NCBI GenBank assembly: GCA_049997955.1
Contig: JAEBDY010000018.1
Coordinates: forward strand, 62,001 to 126,000
Length of the DNA stretch: 64,000 bases
DNA from: Umezawaea sp049997955
GTDB lineage: Bacteria; Actinomycetota; Actinomycetes; Mycobacteriales; Pseudonocardiaceae
Direction: 5' to 3'
A program made the translations under genes and the position numbers. Position 1 is the first letter of the stretch, and the number at the start of each line of letters is the position of its first letter. A model generated the notes under the pieces. The model worked only from the letters and a program-made list of their open reading frames with translations, was not told where the DNA came from and did not search any database. Below, in pieces: positions 34,972-43,638 of this stretch.

Positions 34972-35841
34972 ATGCTGCTGCTCGTTCCCTCCGATCCACT
35001 GCGGTCGAACCGCGTCGACGAGCACTTCGCGGCGGAGGCCAAGGCCGCGCGCGACGCCGGTGTGGCCGTGGCGCTGGTCGACCACGACGTGCTGTCCCGC
35101 GGTGGTGACGTGGACCGCGCGGTCGCCAAGGTCCCGGCGGACGACGACGCGGTGTACCGCGGGTGGATGTTGCGGGCCGAGCACTACGCGGGGTTCGCCG
35201 AGGCGTTGGCGCGACGCGGTGCGGTGCTGCGGACCAGCGCCGAGCGGTATCGGCGGGCGCACGAGTTGCCGGGCTGGTACTCGGCCCTGGTGGCGGTGAC
35301 GCCGGAGTCGGTGTGGACCGCGGGCTCCGACCGGGCGGACTTCGACCGGGTCCGCCGCTCGCTGGGTGCGGGTGCGGCGGTGCTGCGCGACTACACGAAG
35401 TCGATGAAGCACCACTGGCACGAGGCGGCGTACATCCCCGACCTGGGCGACGCCGAGGCCGCGTGGGCGGTGGCGAGCCGGTTCCTCGACCTGCGCGACG
35501 ACGAGTTCGCCGGTGGGTTCGTGCTGCGGCGGTTCGAGCACTTCACGGCGACCGAGGTCCGCACGTGGTGGGTCGACGGGGTGTGCGTGCTGTCCGGTCC
35601 GCATCCGGACACGCCGCACGACATCGCGGGCGTGCCGGACGTGGGCGCGGTGATGCCGGTGATCGTCGAGCTGGGCCTGCCCTTCGTGACGGTGGACTTC
35701 GCGTTGCGGGCCGACGGCGAGTGGCGGGTCGTCGAACTCGGGGACGGTCAGGTCAGCGACCGGCCGAGCACGACGGCGCCGGCGAGGATGGTCGAGGTTC
35801 TGTTCGGTCAGCGGCTCCAGTGCGGGTCGCGGCCGGTGTAG
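34972..35841 (+). CDS. ATP-grasp-like protein (DUF4343 type)
   Basis: The 289-residue protein resembles ATP-grasp ligase-like proteins of the DUF4343 group. The N-terminal third is Rossmann-like (LLLVPSDPLRSNRVDEHFAAEAKAARDAG). A central basic segment (RDYTKSMKHHWHEAAYIPD) could bind ATP. The C-terminal FVTVDFALRADGEWRVVELGDGQVSDRPS has the acidic pattern where ATP-grasp enzymes bind metal. ATG 34972 follows a TAGCCT hexamer by about seven bases, suggesting a leaderless mRNA. It converges with, and overlaps by 34 bases, the DinB-like gene on the other strand. Substrates are unknown. Confidence 0.72.
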   Translation: MLLLVPSDPLRSNRVDEHFAAEAKAARDAGVAVALVDHDVLSRGGDVDRAVAKVPADDDAVYRGWMLRAEHYAGFAEALARRGAVLRTSAERYRRAHELPGWYSALVAVTPESVWTAGSDRADFDRVRRSLGAGAAVLRDYTKSMKHHWHEAAYIPDLGDAEAAWAVASRFLDLRDDEFAGGFVLRRFEHFTATEVRTWWVDGVCVLSGPHPDTPHDIAGVPDVGAVMPVIVELGLPFVTVDFALRADGEWRVVELGDGQVSDRPSTTAPARMVEVLFGQRLQCGSRPV

Positions 35842-36377
35842 CCGATCACGCGGTCGAGTTGGGGCGCGTCGGCGGGGACGGGGAAGGGTGGTCCGAAGGG
35901 GCCGCTGGGGTCGCCGTTCGGTTGCGGGGTGACCAGGGCCTGGACGACGTCGAGCGACTCCTGGTCGCAGGTGTACGGCTGGTCGGTGGCGCGGGCCAGG
36001 TCCCAGCCGTGGACGACGATCTCGTCGAGCGCGAACCTGCCCATGACGTCGGCGGAGAGGGTGACGCCGCCCGCCTGGGTGTCGCCCTCCCACGCGCCGG
36101 GCTCGGCCCACGCCTCCGCCAGGGTCTCCAGGCGGGCGGGGACGCGGGTGCGCCAGTCGGGGCCGAGGTGGGACGCCGCCGGGTCGGGGGTGGCCGTGGT
36201 GGCGGGGCCGAAGTCCTTGCGCGCCGCGGCGGTGAACGCACGGGCGAAGTTGTCGATGTGGTCGATCAGGTCGCCGAGGGTGTACTCCTCGCACGGGGTG
36301 CGGGCGGTGAGCTGGTCGTCGGTGACGCCCGACAGCAGGTGCGTCAGCTGTCGGGTGGCGGGGGTCAGGTCGATCAA
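35808..36377 (-). CDS. TIGR03086-type metal-binding (mycothiol/DinB-like) protein
   Basis: The 189-residue protein is a four-helix DinB-like, mycothiol-dependent maleylpyruvate-isomerase-type protein. Markers are the N-terminal LTPATRQLTHLLSGVTDDQLTARTPCEEYTLGDLIDHIDNF and a metal-ligand-like DEIVVHGWDLARAT; H40 and H122 are candidate ligands. The TTG start at 36375-36377 has AAGGGA upstream. The gene overlaps the ATP-grasp gene tail to tail. This family may use mycothiol, the actinobacterial thiol; the substrate is unknown. Confidence 0.8.
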   Translation of the reverse strand: MIDLTPATRQLTHLLSGVTDDQLTARTPCEEYTLGDLIDHIDNFARAFTAAARKDFGPATTATPDPAASHLGPDWRTRVPARLETLAEAWAEPGAWEGDTQAGGVTLSADVMGRFALDEIVVHGWDLARATDQPYTCDQESLDVVQALVTPQPNGDPSGPFGPPFPVPADAPQLDRVIGYTGRDPHWSR

Positions 36378-36438
36378 GGGTCGTCCCTTCGCAGTGGTCT
36401 CACCCGTGCAGACCCCGGTGAGGGCCGAAAGTCATCGG

Positions 36439-36975
36439 TCAGCCGACGTAGAGGGCGGCGAGCCGGGGAAGTCTCCTGGCCATCTCGGCCTCGTCGTCGA
36501 AGTCGAAGCCCCAGTCCGGGTCCAGCTCCGGGTAGCGGATGACGCCCGCGCCTCGTGGCAGCTGCTCGCCGGTGGCCTTCAGGTGCGCGTTCCAGGCGAT
36601 GCCGAGCACGTCCTCGCCCTCCATCTCGTCGCCGTCCGGCGCGGCGGCGATGACGGCGGGCACGTCGGCCAGCGAGTCCGGGTCGGCCACCACCCGGTCG
36701 TGCACCTCGCGGCCCTGGGCGACCAGCCAGCCGCGGAAGTAGTCGAAGCCGTCGTCGGAGCAGCCGCCGTTGATCAGGTACGCCGCCGCCCAGAGCGGGT
36801 TGCGGTACGAGCCGGCCATGATGTCCCAGAAGGCCTGCTGGGCGGCGACGATCTCCTCGGGCGGGCGGGCGGCGAGCAGGGTGCTCGCCTGCTCGACGAC
36901 CGCCTCCACGTCGGTGGGGTCGGCTGCTCGCGCGCGGGCGTCCTCGATCAGCGCCCAGAACCGTTCGGTGTCCAT
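36439..36975 (-). CDS. DUF4240 domain protein
   Basis: The 178-residue cytoplasmic protein starts MDTERFWALIEDARARA, the DUF4240 hallmark, and is Asp/Glu-rich with conserved GCSDDGFDYFRGWLVAQGREV. It is full length for the family. ATG 36973-36975 has no strong ribosome site. Function unknown; members are often near toxin- or stress-related genes in actinomycetes, which is no proof here. Confidence 0.75.
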   Translation of the reverse strand: MDTERFWALIEDARARAADPTDVEAVVEQASTLLAARPPEEIVAAQQAFWDIMAGSYRNPLWAAAYLINGGCSDDGFDYFRGWLVAQGREVHDRVVADPDSLADVPAVIAAAPDGDEMEGEDVLGIAWNAHLKATGEQLPRGAGVIRYPELDPDWGFDFDDEAEMARRLPRLAALYVG

Positions 36976-37115
36976 GGTGGTGAGGATGCCGGCGGGGTCC
37001 GACAAAAACCGGCAACGGCACTTCACGGGTGGAGACCGGCAACGGGCCGTGTGCGCGTCGCCGGTCCCCGGTCATCGACTGCTCGGCCCGGAAGCCGGCG
37101 GAGGGGCTTTCCCTG

Positions 37116-39713
37116 TCAGGGCAGGATCTCGACGTACCCGTCGGTTCCGTGCACGCGGATCCGCTGCCCGTCCCGGATCAGCCGGGTGGCCTGCTCCACG
37201 CCCACGACGGCGGGCAGGCCGTACTCGCGGGCGATCACCGCGCCGTGGGTCATCAGGCCGCCCACCTCCGTCACCAGGCCCGTGATCCCGACGAACAGCG
37301 GCGACCAGCTGGGGTCCGTGAAGGTCGTGACCAGGATGTCGCCCGCTTCGAGGTCGGCCTCCGCCAGGTCGAGGATGACGCGGGCCCTCCCCTCGACGGT
37401 CCCGGCGGACACCGGCAGGCCGACCAGGGCGTCGGCGGGCACGTCGTCGCGCCGGTACGCCCCGGTGACGGCCTCGCCGTCCGAGGTGAGGACCCTGGGC
37501 GGGGTGAGCGCGCGGTACGACCGGAACGCGTCCTTGCGCCGCCGGATGAGCCGGTCGTCCACCTGGTTCGAGCGCGCGACGTCGTGGAACTCGTGGAACG
37601 TGAGGTAGAAGACGTCCTCCGCCTCGGCGAGCACGGTGGCCCGCACGAGGCGCTCGGCCTCCTCCAGCAAGGCCTGCTTGTAGACGGCGTAGCGGCTGAC
37701 GATGCCGTACTTCGGGTACTCCCGGTACCCGATGAAGGTCCGGACCCGGTCGATCATCCGCTTGGCCTCGGCGGCCTTCCGGTCCCCGTCCGGCAGGGCG
37801 CGCAGGCGTGCCAGCACGTCCTGTTCCTTCTCCTGCGCCTTCCACCGCCCCTGCTCGAAGCGCCGTTCGGCGGCGCCCGGTTCGAAGAGCTTGACGTTGT
37901 CGAGGATCAGGGGCACGAGCGTGGCGGGGCGTTCGCTCCAGCGCGGCCTCGTGATGTCGATCTCGCCGACGCAGCGCATGCCGTACCGGTCGAGGTAGGC
38001 CTCGATGGCGTCGCGCGCTTCGGTCCCGCCCGCGACCTTCGGCAGCTCGTCCAGGAAGTCCTCGCCGTCGACGCCCTGCAGGAACGCCACCACCTCGGGC
38101 AGCGGGCGGACCACGTCGGCGACGTCGAGCAGCGCCAGCCCCATCTCCGAGGTGATGTTGCCGGGGGCGGACAGGGTGAGCGTGTCGGCCGCGTTCTTCT
38201 CGCCCAGCCACTCCCGCAGCCGGTCGTTGAGCCACCAGGTGGCCTCCATCCCCGCCATGATCGCCTGCATGCTCAGCGGATCACCGAGGGCTCGCTTGTG
38301 CTCCTGGAAGGCCTCCAGCAGGAAGTCGAACAGTGCCGGTCCGGACTTCGCCCGGATGTCGCGCCGCAGGGCGGCGATGGACGCCTCGCTGCGCTCGACC
38401 AGCTCGGGGACGATGGCCGGATCGGCCTCGATCGGGGCGGACGCGCCGCCCGCGGGTGGCCCGCCGGGGCCCGCGTCCGGGAGCGTCGGGATGAAGTCGC
38501 TGCGGTCGAGGACGGTCTCCAGCGCGTCCCTCATCAGCGGATCGGCCCTCTCCATGACGTCCAGGAAGCCTGCGCGGGCGGCGGGTGACGCCAGCCGCGC
38601 GGTGGCGTCGACGAAGAGCCTCCCGCCCGCCTCGTGCATCGGCGCCATGGCCGTCAGCTGCCACAGGGAGACGCCCAGGGGCTTCATGGGGTCGGTCATC
38701 ATCTGCTGGTGGCCGACGGAGAGGTAGACGCGGTTCTCCTGGTCGTCCGCCTCGGGGAGGGGGAACAGGGTGGTGATCGGCCTGCTCTGAACGATCCGGA
38801 AGTCGTCGTCGACCAGGCACCACTCGACGTCCTGCGGGCGGCCGAAGTGCGCTTCGATCCGCCGTCCGAGCCGGACGAGCCGCAGGACCTGCGCGTCCGT
38901 CAGCGCGGGCTGCTCCTGCTGCTGCGGGTCGATCGCCACTGCGCGGGTACCGCCGTCCGGCAGGGCGTGCACGGCGCGCTGCTTGGCGGCGATCGTCCTG
39001 GCGACCACCTCGCCGTGCCGCACCTTGTAGACGTCCGGGTTCACCAGGCCGGCGACCAGGGCCTCGCCGAGGCCGAAGCCCGCGTCCACGGTGGAGACCT
39101 TCCGGTCGCCCGTGACGGGGTCGGCCGTGAACAGGACGCCTGCCGCGTGCGGGAAGACCATCCGCTGCACGACCACCGCCATGTGGACCGTGCGGTGGTC
39201 GACGCCGTTGCGCTCGCGGTAGACCACGGCGCGCTCGGTGAACAGCGAGGCCCAGCACCGGCTGACGTGCCGGAGGATCGCCGTCGGTCCCACGACGTTG
39301 AGGTAGGTGTCCTGCTGGCCTGCGAAGGAGGCCGTCGGCAGGTCCTCGGCCGTCGCGCTGGACCGGACGGCGTAGGCGGCTTGGTCACCGTGCCGGGCGA
39401 GCGCGCCGGTGATCGCCTCCGCGAGGTCGCCCGGGATGGCGATCCCCTCGACGGTCCGGCGAATCAGCGCGCTGAGCGTGCCGATCGCCTCCCGGTCGTC
39501 CGGGTCCACGCGCGACAGCCGGTCGAGCAGGTCGTCGATCGACGGCGCCTCCCCCATGATCAGCCGGAAGGCGTCCGTCGTCACGCAGAAGCCACCCGGC
39601 ACGCGGATGCCGTCGATCCGCGACAACCCGCCCAGGTGCGCGCCCTTGCCTCCGAGGACAGCGACCTGCCCCTCGTCACCCTCGTGAAGATCCACCACGT
39701 ACTGCCCGATCAC
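37116..39713 (-). CDS. rph: Rifamycin-inactivating phosphotransferase
   Basis: This 865-residue enzyme phosphorylates rifamycins using ATP, producing AMP and phosphate, and so confers resistance. The layout is ATP-grasp domain (about 1-310, GGKGAHLGGLSRIDGIRVPGGFCVTTDAFR; AAYAVRSSATAEDLPTASFAGQQDTYLNVVG), then rifamycin-binding domain (about 320-755), then a swivelling His domain. The His domain carries the phospho-transfer histidine near 823 in GGLMTHGAVIAREYGLPAVVG. Length equals characterised Rph enzymes. The start is GTG 39711-39713, with GGGGG about eight bases upstream; an in-frame extension to 39761 lacks a ribosome site. A near-perfect rifamycin-associated element lies about 120 bases upstream, so induction by rifamycins is likely. 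No rifamycin biosynthesis genes are in the window. Confidence 0.93.
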   Translation of the reverse strand: MIGQYVVDLHEGDEGQVAVLGGKGAHLGGLSRIDGIRVPGGFCVTTDAFRLIMGEAPSIDDLLDRLSRVDPDDREAIGTLSALIRRTVEGIAIPGDLAEAITGALARHGDQAAYAVRSSATAEDLPTASFAGQQDTYLNVVGPTAILRHVSRCWASLFTERAVVYRERNGVDHRTVHMAVVVQRMVFPHAAGVLFTADPVTGDRKVSTVDAGFGLGEALVAGLVNPDVYKVRHGEVVARTIAAKQRAVHALPDGGTRAVAIDPQQQEQPALTDAQVLRLVRLGRRIEAHFGRPQDVEWCLVDDDFRIVQSRPITTLFPLPEADDQENRVYLSVGHQQMMTDPMKPLGVSLWQLTAMAPMHEAGGRLFVDATARLASPAARAGFLDVMERADPLMRDALETVLDRSDFIPTLPDAGPGGPPAGGASAPIEADPAIVPELVERSEASIAALRRDIRAKSGPALFDFLLEAFQEHKRALGDPLSMQAIMAGMEATWWLNDRLREWLGEKNAADTLTLSAPGNITSEMGLALLDVADVVRPLPEVVAFLQGVDGEDFLDELPKVAGGTEARDAIEAYLDRYGMRCVGEIDITRPRWSERPATLVPLILDNVKLFEPGAAERRFEQGRWKAQEKEQDVLARLRALPDGDRKAAEAKRMIDRVRTFIGYREYPKYGIVSRYAVYKQALLEEAERLVRATVLAEAEDVFYLTFHEFHDVARSNQVDDRLIRRRKDAFRSYRALTPPRVLTSDGEAVTGAYRRDDVPADALVGLPVSAGTVEGRARVILDLAEADLEAGDILVTTFTDPSWSPLFVGITGLVTEVGGLMTHGAVIAREYGLPAVVGVEQATRLIRDGQRIRVHGTDGYVEILP

Positions 39714-39780
39714 CGCGACACCCCCGATGCGGCCGCGTACCCGCGTCCCCCGGACATCCACAACAACACACGCACTTCAT
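39676..39780 (-). CDS. Possible cysteine-rich leader ORF upstream of rph
   Basis: A 34-codon frame starts at ATG 39778-39780, between the rifamycin-associated element and rph, and ends 38 bases inside rph in another frame. It reads MKCVCCCGCPG... with six cysteines in its first 21 residues, three of them consecutive. GAGGAC lies directly upstream but only two bases from the ATG, which is closer than usual. It could be a regulatory leader peptide or a chance ORF in a GT-rich stretch. Confidence 0.3.
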   Translation of the reverse strand: MKCVCCCGCPGDAGTRPHRGCRGDRAVRGGSSRG

Positions 39781-39833
39781 GTCCTCGTTTCCGCAGGTTG
39801 TGGCCCTCGGCGGAGGATTCTGCGCCGCTACCG

Positions 39834-39852
39834 GGGTCTTGCCGCAAGCCCC
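39834..39852 (-). promoter_or_regulatory. Rifamycin-associated element (RAE) upstream of rph
   Basis: On the minus strand these 19 bases read GGGGCTTGCGGCAAGACCC, matching the published RAE consensus as I remember it (GGGGCTTGCGGCAAGRCCC). The element is found upstream of rifamycin-resistance genes and is required for rifamycin induction. It lies about 120 bases upstream of the rph start. A TTGCGG inside it could serve as -35 of the rph promoter. Confidence 0.85.
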
Positions 39853-40223
39853 CCTGTGCGCTATAACTTGGCAATGGCGGGGAGAGCGATCTCCTTGCCT
39901 TTTCCTTTGGGCGAAGAACGCGGACCGGTCCCCAGGCCACTCGGTCAAGGGTGGGTGTGGTTCGTCGAGGACCTGTCGTCCGATCACGCCGACCAGGACG
40001 ACGGTGCCGGTGAGGACCCCCGGCGGCGTGGACGACCTGGTCGCGGGCGGCGTGCAGGGCGTCGATCCGCCTGGAAGCAGAAGTGATCGCGGTGAATGTG
40101 CCGCAGGCCGGTGCCCTGGCCAGGCCAGTGGTTCGGTGGCGGTGCCGAGTCAGGTGGTCGGCGCTGGTTCGGTTCGCCGGTGGTCGCCGCCGGGAAGGAC
40201 GTTGTGCGGGCCGTGCCCCGACT
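39853..40223. other. Intergenic region between rph promoter and a membrane-anchored protein gene
   Basis: This stretch of about 370 bases contains repeat copy A (39921-39975) and no convincing ORF. The sequence between 40010 and 40200 has scattered open frames on both strands (for example ASRRIDALHAARDQVVHAAG on the minus strand) that might be decayed coding DNA. I could not identify a family. Confidence 0.4.
39921..39975 (+). repeat. 55-bp dispersed repeat, copy A
   Basis: This segment matches the reverse complement of 44406-44460; 36 bases (39940-39975) are identical and most of the other 19 agree. Both copies lie outside genes and in opposite orientation, 4.4 kb apart. No internal hairpin is obvious. 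Confidence 0.75.
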
Positions 40224-40790
40224 TCAGCTGATGCACCAGGACCCGGAGCCGTTCCGCGGCCAGCGGAGTTCGATCGACGAGGGCTCCCCGGACTCGAACT
40301 CCACGGAGTACTCCATGGTCGAGTTGGTCATCGAGACCGGCTTGGACCCCAGCCGGGCCGGGCCGCGCTCCACGCCCTCGTCGTAGACCTGGCCGGGCCG
40401 CTCCAGGCCGCAGGTCAGCGCGGTCGCGGCGACCTCGTCGCGGGCGGTGATGGCGGCCACGTACTTCTTGGCGTGGTCGCGGGCCATCGCCTGCGCCTCC
40501 CCCGGCGGGGCGCCGGTGGGTGGGGCGCCGGTCGGCGCGTTCGGGCGCATCGGCCCGCTCGGCGCGTCGGGTCGGCCTGCCAGGTACCAGATGCCCCCGC
40601 CCGCAACCGCCACCAGCAGCACGGACACGATCACCAGGGCGACGACAAGCCCGGTGTTGCCCTTCTTCGGCGGGCCGTAACCGTACGGCGGGGGTCCGTA
40701 CGGCGGCTGCGGGCCGTGCGGCGGCGGACCGTACGGGCCTTGCCGGCCTTGCTGGTCCTGCCAGTGCGGTCCGGGCGGTGGTGCAGTCAT
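40224..40790 (-). CDS. Membrane-anchored protein with proline/glycine-rich N-terminus
   Basis: The 188-residue protein has a Pro/Gly/Tyr/Gln-rich cytoplasmic N-terminus (1-42, PYGPPPHGPQPPYGPPPYGYG), one membrane helix (about 46-68, TGLVVALVIVSVLLVAVAGGGIWYLAG), a Pro-rich stalk, and an exported C-terminal domain of about 95 residues (MARDHAKKYVAAITARDEVAATALTCGLERPG...). That domain has two cysteines (ALTCG and GSWCIS) that could form a disulfide. This resembles DUF4878-like extracytoplasmic domains. ATG 40788-40790 has GGAG upstream. Function unknown. Confidence 0.7.
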   Translation of the reverse strand: MTAPPPGPHWQDQQGRQGPYGPPPHGPQPPYGPPPYGYGPPKKGNTGLVVALVIVSVLLVAVAGGGIWYLAGRPDAPSGPMRPNAPTGAPPTGAPPGEAQAMARDHAKKYVAAITARDEVAATALTCGLERPGQVYDEGVERGPARLGSKPVSMTNSTMEYSVEFESGEPSSIELRWPRNGSGSWCIS

Positions 40791-41031
40791 GCTGGTCTCC
40801 CTGGAGCGAGCGCGCCGACAACCTACCCCGCGCCAGTCGCCGACGAGGAGACGGTGGCGTTGCTCGATGACGCCCGCGTGTTCCCGGTCGGGCCGAGGCA
40901 CACGCCACACGGCAGTGACGACCTGGTGCCGCATCGTGCGAGTTCGCCCTGTTCGAGCGAAGACGCCCCGCTTGGCGTCCCACACCGACCAGCATGATCG
41001 TTCCAGGCTGAACGGCCGTCCACGGACCGAC

Positions 41032-41226
41032 TCACTCCTCCAGGGAGAGGGCCTGGCCGGGGCACAGGTGCGCCGCTTCGCGTGCCTTCTCGACCAGTTC
41101 GCCCTCCGGCGTCCCGTTCAGCACGATGATCGTGCCGTCGTCCTCGCTCTGGTCGAACAGCGCGGGCTCGGTGAGCACGCACTGCCCGGCACCGACGCAC
41201 TTGCCGGTGTCCGCGATGATCTTCAT
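41032..41226 (-). CDS. Ferredoxin, [3Fe-4S] type
   Basis: The 64-residue ferredoxin has cysteines in the pattern C10-VGAGQ-C16 and C55-P, as in [3Fe-4S] ferredoxins that feed actinomycete P450s. Strong GGAGGAGA upstream of ATG 41226. It begins 38 bases after the P450 stop, so it is the dedicated electron donor of that enzyme. Confidence 0.92.
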   Translation of the reverse strand: MKIIADTGKCVGAGQCVLTEPALFDQSEDDGTIIVLNGTPEGELVEKAREAAHLCPGQALSLEE

Positions 41227-41264
41227 GACCTTCTCCTCCCGAGGTGGGGATGGCGGTTCGTGCT

Positions 41265-42470
41265 CTACCAGGTCACCGGGAGCTGGTAGAGGCCGTAGAT
41301 GTTCGCATCGTCCTTGAACCGCAGCTCGTCGACGTCCACCGCGAGCTCCAGGCCGGGGACGCGGCGGAACAGCGTGTCGAACACGATCTGGAGCTCCATC
41401 CGGGCCAGGTTCTGGCCCAGGCACTGGTGCGGCCCGAACCCGAACGCGACGTGGTGGCGCGCGCCGCGCTCGATGTCGAGCTCGTCCGGGTTCTCGAACG
41501 CCCGCGGGTCCCGGTTGGCCGAATGACCCAGCGCCAGCACTCCATCGCCTGCGCGGATCAGCTGCCCACCGACCTCGACGTCCTCGACGCACAGCCGAGC
41601 CGTCGCCACGTCGATGATCGTGAAGTACCGCAGCATCTCCTCGACCGCGTCGAGCGTTTTGCCGGGGTCGGCCTTGATCATCGCGAGCTGCTCCGGGTTG
41701 CGCAGGAAAGCCATGGTCGACAGCGAGATCATGTTCGCCGTCGTCTCGTGGCCTGCCACGAGCAGCAGGAGGCCCATGCCGACCAGTGCCGCCCGCCGGT
41801 AGGTGCCGTCCGCGCGCAGCTTGACGATCTGCCGCCCGAGCAGGTCGTCCGGCGGGTTCTCCTCCTTCTCCGCGATGAGGTCGGCCATGTAGCCCTGGAT
41901 GGCGCCCATGGCCGCCCACCGCTCCTCGGGCGGCGTCGACTGCTTGATCACCTTCACCGTGTGCTCCTGGAAGAACTCATGGTCGGCGTAGGGCACACCC
42001 AGCATCTCGCAGATCACCAGCGACGGAACCGGCAGCGACAGCGATTCCACCAGGTCAGCGGGCCGCGGCCCGGCCAGCAGCGCGTCGATCTGCCCGTCGA
42101 CGATCTCCTGCACCCGCGGCCGCAGCGCCTCCAACCGGCGCACCGTGAACTCGCCGAGCACGGCCTTGCGCGCCGGCCCGTGCTCGGGCGCGTCCATCGC
42201 GATCAGCATGCGCTCCTCGTCCGGCCGCCGGGACGCCGCCTCGCCCTCGACCAGCGCTGGGAAGTCCGGGTGCTGCCGGTCGGCGCTGAACCGCCGGTCG
42301 TTCAACACGGTTCGCACGTCCTCGTGGCGGCTGACCACCCAGGCCCACCCGCCGTCCGGCAGGCGAACCCGCGAGACCGGCTCTCCTTCGCGGATCTCCT
42401 CGTAAGCAGGCGGCGGCGCGAACGGGCACGTGCGGGCCATGGGGAACTCGTGCTTCTCGGCGGTGGTCAT
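41265..42470 (-). CDS. Cytochrome P450 (CYP105-like)
   Basis: This 401-residue soluble bacterial P450 is complete. The I-helix oxygen-activation motif is AGHETT, the K-helix motif is EEMLR, and the heme-binding loop is FGFGPHQCLGQNLAR with the ligand Cys. PVSRVRLPDGGWAWVVSRHEDVRTVLNDRRFSADRQHPDFP is typical of the CYP105 family, which hydroxylates antibiotics and xenobiotics. ATG 42468-42470 has GGAAAAG upstream. Ferredoxin follows in the same operon; no ferredoxin reductase is present. Substrate unknown. Confidence 0.93.
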   Translation of the reverse strand: MTTAEKHEFPMARTCPFAPPPAYEEIREGEPVSRVRLPDGGWAWVVSRHEDVRTVLNDRRFSADRQHPDFPALVEGEAASRRPDEERMLIAMDAPEHGPARKAVLGEFTVRRLEALRPRVQEIVDGQIDALLAGPRPADLVESLSLPVPSLVICEMLGVPYADHEFFQEHTVKVIKQSTPPEERWAAMGAIQGYMADLIAEKEENPPDDLLGRQIVKLRADGTYRRAALVGMGLLLLVAGHETTANMISLSTMAFLRNPEQLAMIKADPGKTLDAVEEMLRYFTIIDVATARLCVEDVEVGGQLIRAGDGVLALGHSANRDPRAFENPDELDIERGARHHVAFGFGPHQCLGQNLARMELQIVFDTLFRRVPGLELAVDVDELRFKDDANIYGLYQLPVTW

Positions 42471-42621
42471 GACTTTTCCTTCCACGACGTCACGGACGGG
42501 CGATAGGGGCCGGACAGCGAAGAGCCGTGCGTGAACGGCGGTTCGTCGACCGGGTTCGGCTCTGGGGGACAGCGGACCGAGGAGCCGCAACGGACCACCG
42601 GGACCGGCGACATCGGTGGGT

Positions 42622-43587
42622 TCAGGCTCGACCCGTCCCCTCACGGGCGAAGTGCGGTTCCGCCGCTTCCAGCCGCGGTACCGAGATGCCCAACCGCCGT
42701 GCTTCGGCCAGGGTGTCCCGGCAGACCTCACGCGGCTCCTCGGCGTCGGGGTCGGAGTGCGCCGCGAGACTCACGCGCGCGAGCGCGAAATGAGCGGTCA
42801 GCCAGGCGAACACGGGGGCCGTCAGCCAGGTGGGCGCCCGGAACAGCAGCACACCGCCCCGGTGCCGTCGCAGGTCAAGGCCGCGCGCTTCGAGGAGCGG
42901 CAGCAGCTCCCGGCCTGCCAGCAGCCCCTCGCGCAGGTCGCCCCTCGCCCCGACCAGCTCGGACAGGGAACCCAGCCGCAGGCCCTGCGAGAACAGGCCG
43001 GCGTCCGACACGAAGTGGACCCACAGCCAGCCGCGGAAGTCAGGCCGCTCCTTGGGCCGGAGCCCGGCCTCGCGGAACGCCTGGCGCACGGCCCGCTCCC
43101 GGCCGGTCGGGGGCAGGCCGAGGGTGCCGAAGAAGACCGACGGCAGCAGCGCCCCGCGGAGCACGCCGTCCGCGTCGAAGCCGCCACCGGCCTGGGGAAA
43201 GCCCCAGGCGATCCGGTCTACGGGGAGGTCGCCGATCGCGGCCAGCGGCTCGGTCCAGACGTTGCCGAAGACCAGCACCGTGGCCTGGCCGACGCGCGGG
43301 GCCAGGAAGGCCGTCGCCTCCGCGAGGCGGTGGTGCGGCACGCTGAGCACGATCAGGTCGAAGTCGTGGTCCGGCTCCAGCGCCTCGCGGTAGCGCACCG
43401 GCCACTTCTCGACCACGCGCTGCCCCCACACCCGGCGCCGCGCATCGATCAGGTCGAGGTCCACCGCGTCTCCGTACGTCGCCGCGCGGCCCGGCCGGAC
43501 GTAGAACTCGACGTCGTGTCCCGCGCGTTGCAGGGCCCAGCCGTAGACGGTGGCGATCACGCCTCGGCCGAACATCAGGATCTTCAC
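42622..43587 (-). CDS. Ketopantoate reductase-like (PanE/ApbA-family) oxidoreductase
   Basis: The 321-residue NAD(P)-dependent reductase has the N-terminal Rossmann motif MFGRGVIATVYGWALQRAGHDVEFYVRPGR, DLIVLSVPHHRLAEA and the helical C-domain of PanE-like proteins. Characteristic catalytic Lys/Glu residues of true ketopantoate reductase are not obvious, so it may act on another 2-oxo compound. ATG 43587 has GAGG upstream. A consensus promoter overlapped by two TetR operators lies directly upstream, so expression is probably repressed by the divergent TetR. Confidence 0.82.
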   Translation of the reverse strand: MKILMFGRGVIATVYGWALQRAGHDVEFYVRPGRAATYGDAVDLDLIDARRRVWGQRVVEKWPVRYREALEPDHDFDLIVLSVPHHRLAEATAFLAPRVGQATVLVFGNVWTEPLAAIGDLPVDRIAWGFPQAGGGFDADGVLRGALLPSVFFGTLGLPPTGRERAVRQAFREAGLRPKERPDFRGWLWVHFVSDAGLFSQGLRLGSLSELVGARGDLREGLLAGRELLPLLEARGLDLRRHRGGVLLFRAPTWLTAPVFAWLTAHFALARVSLAAHSDPDAEEPREVCRDTLAEARRLGISVPRLEAAEPHFAREGTGRA

Positions 43588-43613
43588 GCTGCACCTCGTG
43601 GGGTACGATTGAT

Positions 43614-43630
43614 GTGGAGGTCATCTCCAC
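43614..43630. promoter_or_regulatory. TetR operator 1 (inverted repeat)
   Basis: GTGGAG-GTCAT-CTCCAC is a perfect 6-bp inverted repeat with a five-base centre. Its centre is 30 bp from that of the second copy at 43644-43660, which keeps the operators on one DNA face. It lies just downstream of the predicted transcription start of the PanE-like gene. Confidence 0.8.
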
Positions 43631-43638
43631 TTTGAAGA

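Noticed and set aside
36439..39713. rph, DUF4240 and DinB-like genes as one operon
   Set aside because: Gaps of about 140 and 60 bp, and rph has its own induced promoter; co-transcription cannot be supported from sequence.
39853..40223. IS110-type relic in the gap after the rph promoter
   Set aside because: Faint open frames only; no convincing transposase motif could be identified.
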